From positions 1 to 19,678 of the forward strand of contig CAYRDY010000039.1 of NCBI GenBank assembly GCA_964423195.1: a DNA stretch of 19,678 nucleotides. Reading direction: 5' to 3'. This document shows positions 8,560 to 16,462 of the stretch, one piece after another; positions within the stretch are counted from its first letter, which is position 1; each line of letters opens with the position of its first letter. Source of the DNA: CAKRHR01 sp964423195. GTDB lineage: Bacteria > Bacillota > Clostridia > Lachnospirales > Lachnospiraceae. The translations under genes and the position numbers were made by a program. The notes under the pieces are model-generated. The model ran no database searches and was not told the DNA's origin. It saw nothing but the letters and a program-made list of their open reading frames with translations.

Positions 8560-9615
8560 ATGCAGACAATTTTAGATGCTTTTAATGTGAAGGAATATTC
8601 CGATGGTGTGAATACCAGTTTTCTGCTCACGGATAACAGCCGGTTTTCCATGACGGATTACAAGGTGATCCGTGGGCAGATTGAGGGGCGCTATGTGCGC
8701 TGCGAGAAATTGATGTTCAATGGGGCGGTCAAGTTGCTTTACCTGACGGAGGCGTATACGCGTCTTGTGGACCTGATGCCGAAGTTCGACGAGGGCGGTT
8801 TCATGGCGCTGGTGTCGGATATTTTGCATGTCTATGGCGATATCCGGGAGAACGGCTTCCTGGATTGCCAGAAACTGCTCTTGATGCCGGAGTATATCTT
8901 TGTGGATGAGAGCATCCTGAAGGCACGCTTCATCTATCTTCCGGTCGATATCTCATCCCAGGATGCGCCGACCGGCACACAGCAGCTGAGAACGCTGCTT
9001 CAGTCTATGGTTGAATCCTGCGGCTGCGCGGACGCGCCGGGCGTGCGACAGCTGGGGCAGCTGCTGTCAAATGAAATGATTTCCTTTGAGGCGATTTATT
9101 CGGAGATAATGGGTCACGGCGGCTTCGCTCCTGGCGGATCTGTGTCTGCGGGCGGCGGGTTCACATCGGTCGGGGCTGCGTCTGCGGGCGGCGGCTTCGC
9201 TCCTGGCGCGCCTGTGACTGGATCGAATCCGGATGCGCACATCGGAGGTAACGCGTGGACAACCAGTGGTTCAGGAAGTTTAGGAAATTCCACGCACGGT
9301 GCGCCGGCGCACAGGGGCATCAGCCTGACATCGGTTGATCATCAGATGCCGGTTCAGTTTTGCATCGAGGGCCGCGATTTTTCGATTGGCCGTGACGCGG
9401 CGCACATGGACGGGGTGATAGCGGGGAGTACATTGGTCGGGCGTAAACATTGCCGGGTGCTCTTCCGCAACGGCAGGTATTATCTGGAGGATAATGCCAG
9501 CAAAAACGGCACTTTTCTGAACGGACAGCGCCTGCCAAGCCACAGTCCACAGGAGATTTTGGACGGTGACTATATCCGTGTCGCCAATGTCTCAGTTGTG
9601 GCAAATTATTTTTAG
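8560..9615 (+). CDS. FHA-domain protein with DUF6382-like N-terminus
   Basis: 351 residues, with no signal peptide or membrane helix, hence cytosolic. The N-terminal about 180 residues (SFLLTD..., FIYLPVD..., LRTLLQSMVE...) resemble, from memory, the DUF6382 domain found in front of FHA domains in Firmicutes. Residues 187-222 are a Gly/Ala-rich linker made of three 12-residue repeats. Residues about 266-351 are an FHA domain: FSIGRD (R278), GRKHCRV (294-300), DNASKNGTFLNG (311-322). FHA domains bind phosphothreonine peptides. Here the usual Ser of the SRxH motif is Gly (VGRKH), which may weaken or alter binding. The start at ATG 8560 has GGAGAAG close upstream. It lies 31 bases after the TPR/LRR gene. 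It is a likely reader of the kinase's marks and an adaptor to the secretion ATPase (inference). Confidence 0.9.
   Translation: MQTILDAFNVKEYSDGVNTSFLLTDNSRFSMTDYKVIRGQIEGRYVRCEKLMFNGAVKLLYLTEAYTRLVDLMPKFDEGGFMALVSDILHVYGDIRENGFLDCQKLLLMPEYIFVDESILKARFIYLPVDISSQDAPTGTQQLRTLLQSMVESCGCADAPGVRQLGQLLSNEMISFEAIYSEIMGHGGFAPGGSVSAGGGFTSVGAASAGGGFAPGAPVTGSNPDAHIGGNAWTTSGSGSLGNSTHGAPAHRGISLTSVDHQMPVQFCIEGRDFSIGRDAAHMDGVIAGSTLVGRKHCRVLFRNGRYYLEDNASKNGTFLNGQRLPSHSPQEILDGDYIRVANVSVVANYF
9118..9225 (+). repeat. Three tandem 36-base repeats coding the FHA-protein linker
   Basis: Units 9118-9153, 9154-9189 and 9190-9225 encode GGFAPGGSVSAG, GGFTSVGAASAG and GGFAPGAPVTGS. A 20-base identical stretch occurs at 9117-9136 and again at 9189-9208, 72 bases (two units) away. 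Because units are whole codons, gain or loss would change linker length without a frameshift. Confidence 0.85.
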
Positions 9616-9702
9616 GGGCGGCGTGGCTATAGCCGGTGGCCAGTGATACGAAAATATTTTCTGTTCTTCGTCTGAGTCATTTTTAAAATGGGGTGGGTTT
9701 TA
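9616..9702. promoter_or_regulatory. Intergenic segment with palindromes upstream of the MinD-like ATPase gene
   Basis: Among the longest breaks inside the kinase-to-EssC run (87 bases), it contains a perfect 10-base palindrome GGCTATAGCC (9625-9634), a perfect 12-base palindrome GAAAATATTTTC (9650-9661), and TTTTAAAA (9681-9688). These could be an operator or part of an internal promoter. No clear -35/-10 pair was found, and there is no U-tailed terminator. Confidence 0.3.
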
Positions 9703-10755
9703 ATGCGGCGGCCAGTCGTTGTTTTGGCGGATTCAGATGCCAAGTATCTGAGACCGCTGGAATTAAAATTTATAAAGGAGCTCAGCGGCAAGATTGACCT
9801 TGAGGTGATCACGGATCCTGCCTATTTTGACGCATATTTTGCGCAGCCCCGGACGGTCGAGATCCTGCTCATTGACGAGGAATGGTACAGCAGCCGACTT
9901 TCGGGGCAGGATATCAGGCATCTCTTTATTCTGTCGGACAGCCGCACATGGCTGGTGACGCAGCAGGATCGCCAGTATATCTTCAAATATTCGAGCAGCA
10001 GCGAGATTTACAATACGGTGATGCGGGAGACGGCGGGAGAATTCATCGAGCGGGAGACGGCGGAGAAGCACACCAAAGTGGCCGTGGTCACGTCAGCCTC
10101 CGGCGGGGTGGGCAAGACGACCGTGGCATTGGGGTTGGCGGCCTGTATGTCGGCCAGGATGCTGAAAGTCCTCTATATCAATGCCGAGCGGATGAGCACA
10201 TTCCACCGGTGGTTTAAAAATCCCGTCCAGTGCAATGACCGTGTCTACGCACAGCTGCAGCACGGCTCGTCAGGGTATTACCAGATGCTGAAACCTTTTA
10301 TCATCCATGAGCATTTTGACTATGTGCCGCCGTTCAAAGCGGCGCTGGCGGCGCTGGGTATCTCCGCGTCCGTCTACGGCACGCTGGTCAGCGAGGCCAA
10401 GGCGTCAGGCGATTATGATGTGGTCATTGTGGACACGGACGCGGTTTTCGATGAGGAAAAGGCATTTCTGATGACGTTCGCGGACAGCCTGGTCACCGTG
10501 GTCAATCAGACGGAGGCCAGTGTCTGGGCAACCAATATTTTATTGAGCAATGTCCGTGTCAGCGCATCAGACAAATATATTTTTGTGTGCAATGACTTTG
10601 AGGAAGGGCGGTTCAACGCGATCGTTTCCGGGAAGGGATCAAAAAATTTTGTCGTCAGCGATTATATCCGCCATATTGAGGATTACGACCGCATTTCGCT
10701 TGATGACCTGAAAAATAACAGGGATATCTATAAACTTTCTTATTTGATTATCTGA
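9703..10755 (+). CDS. CpaE/MinD-like P-loop ATPase with receiver-like N-terminal domain
   Basis: The start is taken at ATG 9703 because GGGGTGGG lies 5 bases upstream. ATG 9688 in the same frame has no RBS. The product is 350 residues. The N-terminal about 115 residues look like a receiver-type fold (VVVLADSD, EILLIDEEW), as in CpaE proteins. The ATPase part has ASGGVGKTT (132-140, K138) and a Walker B strand YDVVIVDTDAV. The family's signature lysine of KGGxGKT is Ser133 here, so the intermolecular lysine that couples dimerisation to ATP hydrolysis in MinD/ParA is missing. There is no membrane segment. ParA/MinD-like ATPases occur in mycobacterial ESX loci (EspI), so a regulatory or positioning role for the secretion machine is plausible. 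The next gene, esaB, starts 16 bases downstream. Direct ESX involvement is inferred from context. Confidence 0.88.
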   Translation: MRRPVVVLADSDAKYLRPLELKFIKELSGKIDLEVITDPAYFDAYFAQPRTVEILLIDEEWYSSRLSGQDIRHLFILSDSRTWLVTQQDRQYIFKYSSSSEIYNTVMRETAGEFIERETAEKHTKVAVVTSASGGVGKTTVALGLAACMSARMLKVLYINAERMSTFHRWFKNPVQCNDRVYAQLQHGSSGYYQMLKPFIIHEHFDYVPPFKAALAALGISASVYGTLVSEAKASGDYDVVIVDTDAVFDEEKAFLMTFADSLVTVVNQTEASVWATNILLSNVRVSASDKYIFVCNDFEEGRFNAIVSGKGSKNFVVSDYIRHIEDYDRISLDDLKNNRDIYKLSYLII

Positions 10756-10771
10756 AAGGAGCCTGGACGCG

Positions 10772-11023
10772 ATGAGGGATACGGTGATCATTATCTTAAG
10801 GATCCACAAGCGGACTTTCCAAACGGATCTGGAAGTTCCGGTCAATATCACCGCCAATGACCTGGTGATTGCCCTGAACGCGGCCTATGAGCTGAACATC
10901 AATGTCGAGGATATCCGGAATTGTTATCTGAAAATGGAGAATCCGATCGCGCTGCTCCACGGGAATAAAATGCTTAAGGATTACGGCATACGCGACGGAT
11001 CGGTCATTCATATCACAGATTAG
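10772..11023 (+). CDS. esaB: EsaB/YukD-family ubiquitin-like T7SS protein
   Basis: 83 residues, with AAAGGAG (10755-10761) ten bases before the ATG and overlapping the upstream stop codon. The sequence fits the YukD/EsaB ubiquitin-like fold. It begins with a beta-hairpin (VIIILRIHKRTFQTDLEVPVN), which is followed by a helix (ANDLVIALNAAYEL). The 'LLHGNKMLKDYGIRDGSVI' stretch is the family's characteristic 'L..yGI.dGd.i' ending. EsaB/YukD is a small cytosolic component encoded beside EssC in Firmicutes T7SS and is needed for or regulates secretion. Its position directly upstream of essC matches known loci. No C-terminal Gly-Gly is present, so it is not expected to be conjugated. Confidence 0.92.
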   Translation: MRDTVIIILRIHKRTFQTDLEVPVNITANDLVIALNAAYELNINVEDIRNCYLKMENPIALLHGNKMLKDYGIRDGSVIHITD

Positions 11024-11074
11024 GGTGTCGCGGATACAATTGTGTTTATCCGGATGGTTATCAGACGGGAGTTC

Positions 11075-11091
11075 GGGAGCGTGAAATTGTG
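11075..11091 (+). promoter_or_regulatory. RBS and GTG start of essC
   Basis: GGGAG at 11075-11079 is spaced 9 bases from GTG at 11089. The reading frame stays open well upstream, but it offers no ATG and no better-spaced start, so this pair decides the start codon. Confidence 0.7.
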
Positions 11092-14000
11092 GAAAACAGG
11101 TACAAGCTGGTTTTTTTTAATAAGACAATTTACAAAGAAGTCGAACTGACGCCGGAGTGCAGGCGGCTTTGTGTCGGCACGTACTATGACGACGATGTGC
11201 GCCTGGAAAAGGAATTGTTTTCGGAGGATTTCTATGTCGCCCTGAACGGGGACGGCGCGGCGTGGGAGATCGAGTGTTCGGCCAATGCCTATATCGATCG
11301 CGGTGACATCCGGAAACTTCTTCATCTGAGGCTGGATCACGGGGATCAGTTTGCCCTGCGGTTTCAGTCATCCAATATGGAATTTTTGAAATTGACATTT
11401 GTCATTGATTTTGATTATGGCGATAAGAAATATGATTCGGCCATCCAGCTGGTGCCGGGCAGCTATTTTACAATCGGCGGATCTGGCGGCTGCGATATTT
11501 GCCTGAACAGTATTTATACCGCCTCGGACAGCATTGGGGTGACTGTCCGCGACAGAGATCTGCTGCTCAATGTCGGCTATACGTCTTATGGCGTTTGCAA
11601 GAACGGCCTGCCCGCGGGGATCGAGGTGACCGTGCGCGATTTTGATTTCTTTTCGGTGGCCAATTATTATTTTTATTATAAAGATCATCTGCTCTATACG
11701 GATATCGATGATTCGGTGTCCGTCAATGGCATGGTTGTTTATCAGGACCAGGGCGGCAAAGTCTTTGATTACCCGAAGTTCAACCGCAGTACCCGTGTGC
11801 GCACAGTGGTACCTGACGAACCGATCCCGATCCTGGATCCGCCGATGAAGCCTGAAAAACCGAAGAATAATATCCTGATTTCGATCATGCCCGCGGTGGT
11901 GATGCTGATCCTGACCATCGTCGTGCGCGGCTTTATGGGTGGCGGCAGCGCCTTTATGATTTTCAGCGTGTGCACGATCGCCATGGGGATCGTGACAAGC
12001 GTCATTACCTATGTACAGGGAAAGAAGGAATATCGCCAGAAAATAGAAGAACGCGAGACGTCTTACCGCGAATATATTGATAAGAAGCGCCTCGATATCA
12101 TAGATGCCAGGAATCTGGAGCGCACCCTGCTCGACCATATTTACCCGGGGCTGGATGTGGTGATCGGACGGATCATGGATTTTTCAGGGGAACTGTTTGA
12201 GCGCACGACCGACGATGCGGATTATCTCTGTGTACGGCTCGGCACGGGTCCCGCTGGGGCGATGCGCAGGACGGCAATCAAGGATCAGGAGCGGTTTGTC
12301 TCTGACGATGCGCTGACGTACCTGCCGCAGGAGGTTGAGCGGGCGTTCCATGACATTGAGGACAGCCCTATCCGCGTCTCGCTGCGGGACGCGAACGCGG
12401 TCGGTGTGGTCGGAGACGACGATGCCCTGTGCGGCATGGCGCGGAATATGGTCCTTGACCTGGCGGGCAGGCATTATTTCGGGGATGTGAAGTTCTGTTT
12501 TTTGATGAATGAGCGCCAGAAACCGTATTTTGAGTGGGTGCGCCATTTGCCGCATGTGAGGTGTGACGGCAGCATGGCGCGTTATATTGCCTGCGACGAT
12601 GACAGCCGCACTTCGCTGTTTGAGATGTTGTATAAGGAATTTTCCATGAGGGCGGAAATGATGGCCAATGCCCAAAATAAGAATGCGGGTTTTGCCCATA
12701 TGCTGATTTTTGTATTGGACGCGTCGGCCATCATGACCCATCCGATCTCGAAGTTTATCGCCAACGCGCGGGAGATCGGCGTCACATTCATTTTCTTCGC
12801 CAACCGGAAGGAGAGCCTTCCACTGTGGTGCAGCAGCCTGATTCATGTGGACGGGCATGAGGGCGATATCGTCCACACGGCGGATGAAAATCAGACATCT
12901 CATTTTACATATGAGCCTGCACAGATAAGCATGGCGGACGCGGCGGCAACCAAGCTGGCGCCGGTCTACTGTGAGGAGGTCAGCCTTGAGGGCAGCCTCG
13001 CTAAAAGTGTGTCTTTGTTTGATGTTTTGAATATTTACAGCGTCGAGGATCTGGATCTGTCCAGGCGATGGGAGGAATCGCGGGTTGAGCGCTCGATGGC
13101 GGCGCCGTTGGGCGTGAAGACGAAAAATGAGATCGTCTATCTGGATATCCATGAGCGGGCGCACGGCCCGCACGGGCTGGTCGCGGGTACGACCGGTTCC
13201 GGCAAATCGGAGATCCTGCAGTCCTATATCCTGTCGATGGCCACGCTGTTCCATCCGTATGAGGTGGGCTTCATGATCATCGACTTTAAGGGCGGCGGGA
13301 TGGCCAATCAGTTCGCCGGGCTGCCGCATCTGATCGGCACGATCACCAATATTGACGGGAAACAGATCGACCGCTCCCTGATGTCGATCAGGGCCGAGCT
13401 GCTGAAGCGCCAGACCTGTTTCGCCGAGGCGGATGTGAACCATATTGATAAATATATTCAGAAATATAAAAACCATGAGGTCGAAAAACCACTCCCGCAT
13501 CTGATCATCATCGTTGACGAGTTTGCGGAACTCCGCGCTGAGCAGCCGGAATTTATGAAGGAACTGATCAGCGCGGCACGCATCGGCAGGAGCCTGGGCG
13601 TCCATCTGATCCTGGCCACCCAAAAACCTTCCGGCCAGGTCAATGAACAGATTTGGAGCAATTCCAGGTTCAAGCTCTGCCTGAAAGTGCAGAGCCCGGA
13701 GGACAGCAATGAAATGATCAAGTCGCCGCTGGCGGCGGAAATCATTGAGCCGGGCCGGGCCTATTTCCAGGTTGGCAATAACGAGATTTTTGAACTGTTT
13801 CAGTCCGGTTACAGCGGCGCCCCTGAAAAGGTCTCCGCCGATACCGTGTCCTCAAGGGAATATAAGATTTCGGAGGTTTCATTTTCTGGCAGGCGCAAAT
13901 GTATTTTTGAACAGCGCAAGAAAGCCACGGCGTCCGACCGTACTCAGCTGGAGGCGCTGGTGGCCTATATTAACGGCTACTGCGCAGAGAAAGGGATCGC

Positions 14001-15714
14001 CCGCTTAGACAGCATATGCCTTCCACCGCTGCCGGAGATCATCAATTATCCGGATGAAACAGCGCTGAGCGCGACAGCTGGGCAAACATACGGCGCGGCG
14101 GCCACCGCGGGAAAGGTGGAGTCCGAGAAAACTGCGCGGGGCGTATCGGAAAATGGCGCCGAGATTGTGGTGGATATCGGCATTTACGATGATCCGGAGC
14201 ATCAGCGCCAAGATATCGCCTCGATCAATCTGACACAGAGCAATACCATCATCATCGGCTCGTCTCAGTATGGCAAGACGAACCTGCTGCAGACGATCAT
14301 CCGGGGATTGTGCACCCGTTATACGCCGCAGGAAGTGAATATCTATATCATGGATTTCGGCTCGATGGTGCTCAAAAATTTTGAGGATCTGCGCCATGTG
14401 GGCGGGGTTGTGTGCTCCTACGAGGATGAAAAGTTCAAAAATCTTTTCCGGATGCTCGCGGAGGAGATCAATACCCGTAAGGATAAAATGATGAAAGCCG
14501 GGGTCAGCTCGTTTACATCCTACAGGGAGGCCGGCCTGACGGATTTGCCGCAGATTGTGCTGATGGTCGATCATTTTACGGCGGTCAGGGAACTGTACCT
14601 GCAGGACGAGGACCCTCTGCTGGCTGTCTGCCGCGACGGCCTGGCGGTCGGGATCAGCGTTGTGATCTGCAATCAGCAGACTTCCGGGCTGGGCTACCGC
14701 TATCTGTCAAATTTCGCCAAGCGCATTGCCCTTTACTGTAATGAGAGCGGCGAGTATGTGAATGTCATCGATAAGTGCCGCATCGCGCCGGATCAGCTGG
14801 CGGGGCGCGGCGTGACCGAGATTGACAGGAAGGTCTATGAGATGCAGACGTACCTCTGCTTTGAGGGCGAGCGTGAGATTGAGCGCGTGTCCAATATGCG
14901 TGCCTTTGTCGCGGCGTGCAATGCGCGCTGCCACGGCAGCGCACGCAGGATACCTGAGATCCCTTCGGTGCTCACGGAGACGATTTTAAAGGAAAACTAT
15001 GGTATTTCGCGGGAGGCGACTTACCAGGTGCCAGTGGCGCTGCGGTATGACACGGTGTCTGTCTTGTCTGTGGACCTGCTCAGACAGGGCGTGTTTGGCA
15101 TCGTCGGCCGGCCTGGGAGCGGCCGCAGGAATCTGCTCCATGTCATCATGGATCAGCTCTACGACAATATTTTCACGGCGCCATCGGAGGTGTACATCGT
15201 GGATGGCCACGACCGGCTGTTAAAGGACTTTGAGGCTTACAGCAATGTCGTGACTTATTCGATCGACGCGGCGGACCTGATCGAATATGTGGATCGGATT
15301 CACGGCGGGCTGGAGGACATTTACGATGACTTTGTTTCGGGTGAAGCGGATCTCTCTGCCGCGCCCCTGAAGCTGGTCATTGTGGCGAGCATGGAGGCGA
15401 TCACCATGCTCTGCAAAAATTCCGGTGCGCTTAAGAGATATAAAGACCTGACCGGACGCTTTAAGAATATGAAGGTCTGCTTCATTTTCATGAATGTGGA
15501 CAATGAGCCTATCTCCTACAGTGCGCCTGAGATCCTTAAAAATATCAAGGACGCGAAGAATTTCTTTTATTTTGACGACCTGGCGAACCTGAAGATCTGC
15601 GATGTGCCGACGGCTTCGGCACGAAGATTTAAGAAAAAGATTTCTGTGGGCGATGGCTACTGGCTGTCCGGCAGCGAAATCGTGAAGATAAAAACGGTAA
15701 TAAATGGGAGGTAA
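11089..15714 (+). CDS. essC: EssC-type T7SS ATPase (FtsK/SpoIIIE family)
   Basis: 1541 residues, close to the family's usual length (about 1480). The N-terminal cytosolic part (1 to about 250) has FHA-like folds. The second, FTIGGSGGCDICL (127-139) to KNG (171-173), lacks the phosphothreonine-binding Arg and Ser. Two membrane helices lie at about 262-282 and 286-310, followed by a charged helix (KKEYRQKIEERE). Three ATPase modules follow. D1 has GTTGSGKS (700-707, K706) and VDEF (D810, E811). D2 has GSSQYGKT (1057-1064) but VDHF (D1161, H1162) in place of Asp-Glu. D3 has GRPGSGRRN (1340-1348), with Arg1346 replacing the Walker lysine. So D1 looks catalytic, D2 probably binds ATP, and D3 is degenerate. 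EssC is the membrane motor that recognises and drives WXG100 and effector substrates. It is followed directly by substrate-type genes. The variable C-terminal part of EssC is known to govern substrate choice. Confidence 0.97.
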   Translation: MENRYKLVFFNKTIYKEVELTPECRRLCVGTYYDDDVRLEKELFSEDFYVALNGDGAAWEIECSANAYIDRGDIRKLLHLRLDHGDQFALRFQSSNMEFLKLTFVIDFDYGDKKYDSAIQLVPGSYFTIGGSGGCDICLNSIYTASDSIGVTVRDRDLLLNVGYTSYGVCKNGLPAGIEVTVRDFDFFSVANYYFYYKDHLLYTDIDDSVSVNGMVVYQDQGGKVFDYPKFNRSTRVRTVVPDEPIPILDPPMKPEKPKNNILISIMPAVVMLILTIVVRGFMGGGSAFMIFSVCTIAMGIVTSVITYVQGKKEYRQKIEERETSYREYIDKKRLDIIDARNLERTLLDHIYPGLDVVIGRIMDFSGELFERTTDDADYLCVRLGTGPAGAMRRTAIKDQERFVSDDALTYLPQEVERAFHDIEDSPIRVSLRDANAVGVVGDDDALCGMARNMVLDLAGRHYFGDVKFCFLMNERQKPYFEWVRHLPHVRCDGSMARYIACDDDSRTSLFEMLYKEFSMRAEMMANAQNKNAGFAHMLIFVLDASAIMTHPISKFIANAREIGVTFIFFANRKESLPLWCSSLIHVDGHEGDIVHTADENQTSHFTYEPAQISMADAAATKLAPVYCEEVSLEGSLAKSVSLFDVLNIYSVEDLDLSRRWEESRVERSMAAPLGVKTKNEIVYLDIHERAHGPHGLVAGTTGSGKSEILQSYILSMATLFHPYEVGFMIIDFKGGGMANQFAGLPHLIGTITNIDGKQIDRSLMSIRAELLKRQTCFAEADVNHIDKYIQKYKNHEVEKPLPHLIIIVDEFAELRAEQPEFMKELISAARIGRSLGVHLILATQKPSGQVNEQIWSNSRFKLCLKVQSPEDSNEMIKSPLAAEIIEPGRAYFQVGNNEIFELFQSGYSGAPEKVSADTVSSREYKISEVSFSGRRKCIFEQRKKATASDRTQLEALVAYINGYCAEKGIARLDSICLPPLPEIINYPDETALSATAGQTYGAAATAGKVESEKTARGVSENGAEIVVDIGIYDDPEHQRQDIASINLTQSNTIIIGSSQYGKTNLLQTIIRGLCTRYTPQEVNIYIMDFGSMVLKNFEDLRHVGGVVCSYEDEKFKNLFRMLAEEINTRKDKMMKAGVSSFTSYREAGLTDLPQIVLMVDHFTAVRELYLQDEDPLLAVCRDGLAVGISVVICNQQTSGLGYRYLSNFAKRIALYCNESGEYVNVIDKCRIAPDQLAGRGVTEIDRKVYEMQTYLCFEGEREIERVSNMRAFVAACNARCHGSARRIPEIPSVLTETILKENYGISREATYQVPVALRYDTVSVLSVDLLRQGVFGIVGRPGSGRRNLLHVIMDQLYDNIFTAPSEVYIVDGHDRLLKDFEAYSNVVTYSIDAADLIEYVDRIHGGLEDIYDDFVSGEADLSAAPLKLVIVASMEAITMLCKNSGALKRYKDLTGRFKNMKVCFIFMNVDNEPISYSAPEILKNIKDAKNFFYFDDLANLKICDVPTASARRFKKKISVGDGYWLSGSEIVKIKTVINGR

Positions 15715-15725
15715 GGTGATGAGGA

Positions 15726-16040
15726 ATGTCTGTAGCGTATATTGATGTGGGCGGCATCACGGAGACATGCAAAGCATTCAGGGATGATATCAAAAAATTT
15801 GATCAGTGTGTCACAGACATGGACAGGGCCACAAAAGAGGCGTTGAGTGATTGGGTCGGGGAAGGCCGAAATCAGTTTGAGACACAGATGCGGTTGATGG
15901 AAAGCCAGCTTTCAGATATTTCGGATGTCCTCTATGAGATCTATGAGGCGCTCTCCGACGCCGAAGCGGGTTATATTGACGAGGATGAAACTGTCGCCAA
16001 GCAATTTTCAATGCAGCAAGAAACAGCGGGAGGTCGTTGA
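15726..16040 (+). CDS. WXG100-family protein
   Basis: 104 residues, helix-turn-helix in pattern, with W-V-G at 43-45 (SDWVGEGRNQF) in the central turn and YIDED (83-87) matching the C-terminal YxxxD/E export motif. No signal peptide is present. WXG100 proteins leave the cell as helical-hairpin dimers through EssC machines, either as structural substrates or as partners of larger effectors. The start is ATG 15726. AAGGTGA lies about 6 bases upstream and GGGAGG about 14 bases upstream, overlapping the essC stop. The coiled-coil gene begins 2 bases after its stop. This tight linkage with the coiled-coil and Gly-rich genes suggests an effector chaperone or partner rather than the main EsxA. Confidence 0.9.
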   Translation: MSVAYIDVGGITETCKAFRDDIKKFDQCVTDMDRATKEALSDWVGEGRNQFETQMRLMESQLSDISDVLYEIYEALSDAEAGYIDEDETVAKQFSMQQETAGGR

Positions 16041-16042
16041 GA

Positions 16043-16462
16043 ATGAGCATTTCCTATCACATAAGCCTGATCAGAGATAAGGAGAGGGAACTGAAAGACC
16101 TTGAGAAGCGAAAGGATCAATTGGAGGATATTTTAAGAGATATCAATTCCGATTTTGATGACAATATCTCAGATATCCACTCGCAGGAAAATAAGATCCG
16201 GAATAGCATCGAAAATGGCATTTCCATTGATCACCGTGATATGTATGTGGACGAAAATCACGTGGATCGTGAGGGGATTTTCGGCAGGGCGGACCTGAAT
16301 GCGAGCGTTTCCTGTATCCATACGGAGATCAACGATATCATACGAAGGATGGATGACCTGAAGCGGGAGATCAGGGAATTGGAAGAGAGGATCGAATATG
16401 AACGGCGCGAGCAGGAACGGCAGCGTGAGGAAGCCATGAAAAGATTACTGGGGGTGGAGTAA
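16043..16462 (+). CDS. Coiled-coil protein, YwqH/DUF5082-like candidate T7SS chaperone
   Basis: 139 residues from ATG 16043, with GGGAGG (16028-16033) 9 bases upstream. TTG 16037 in frame is too close to that RBS. The protein is almost all heptad-like helix, with charged segments at both ends (IRDKERELKDLEKRKDQLED and DLKREIRELEERIEYERREQ) and a short middle break. Length, composition and position between a WXG100 gene and a longer effector-like gene match the DUF5082 (YwqH-type) proteins that precede LXG toxins in Bacillus. The family assignment is by pattern, not by a profile hit. There is no signal peptide or membrane helix. Its stop abuts the next start with no spacing (TAAATG), so the two are likely co-translated. 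A role as helical partner or adaptor for the 434-residue protein is inferred. Confidence 0.75.
   Translation: MSISYHISLIRDKERELKDLEKRKDQLEDILRDINSDFDDNISDIHSQENKIRNSIENGISIDHRDMYVDENHVDREGIFGRADLNASVSCIHTEINDIIRRMDDLKREIRELEERIEYERREQERQREEAMKRLLGVE

Noticed and set aside
12184..13623. 479-codon open frame on the minus strand
   Set aside because: It lies fully inside essC, opposite a well-supported ATPase domain. Its product is rich in His, Arg and Gln with no recognisable domain, as expected from antisense of a GC-rich gene.
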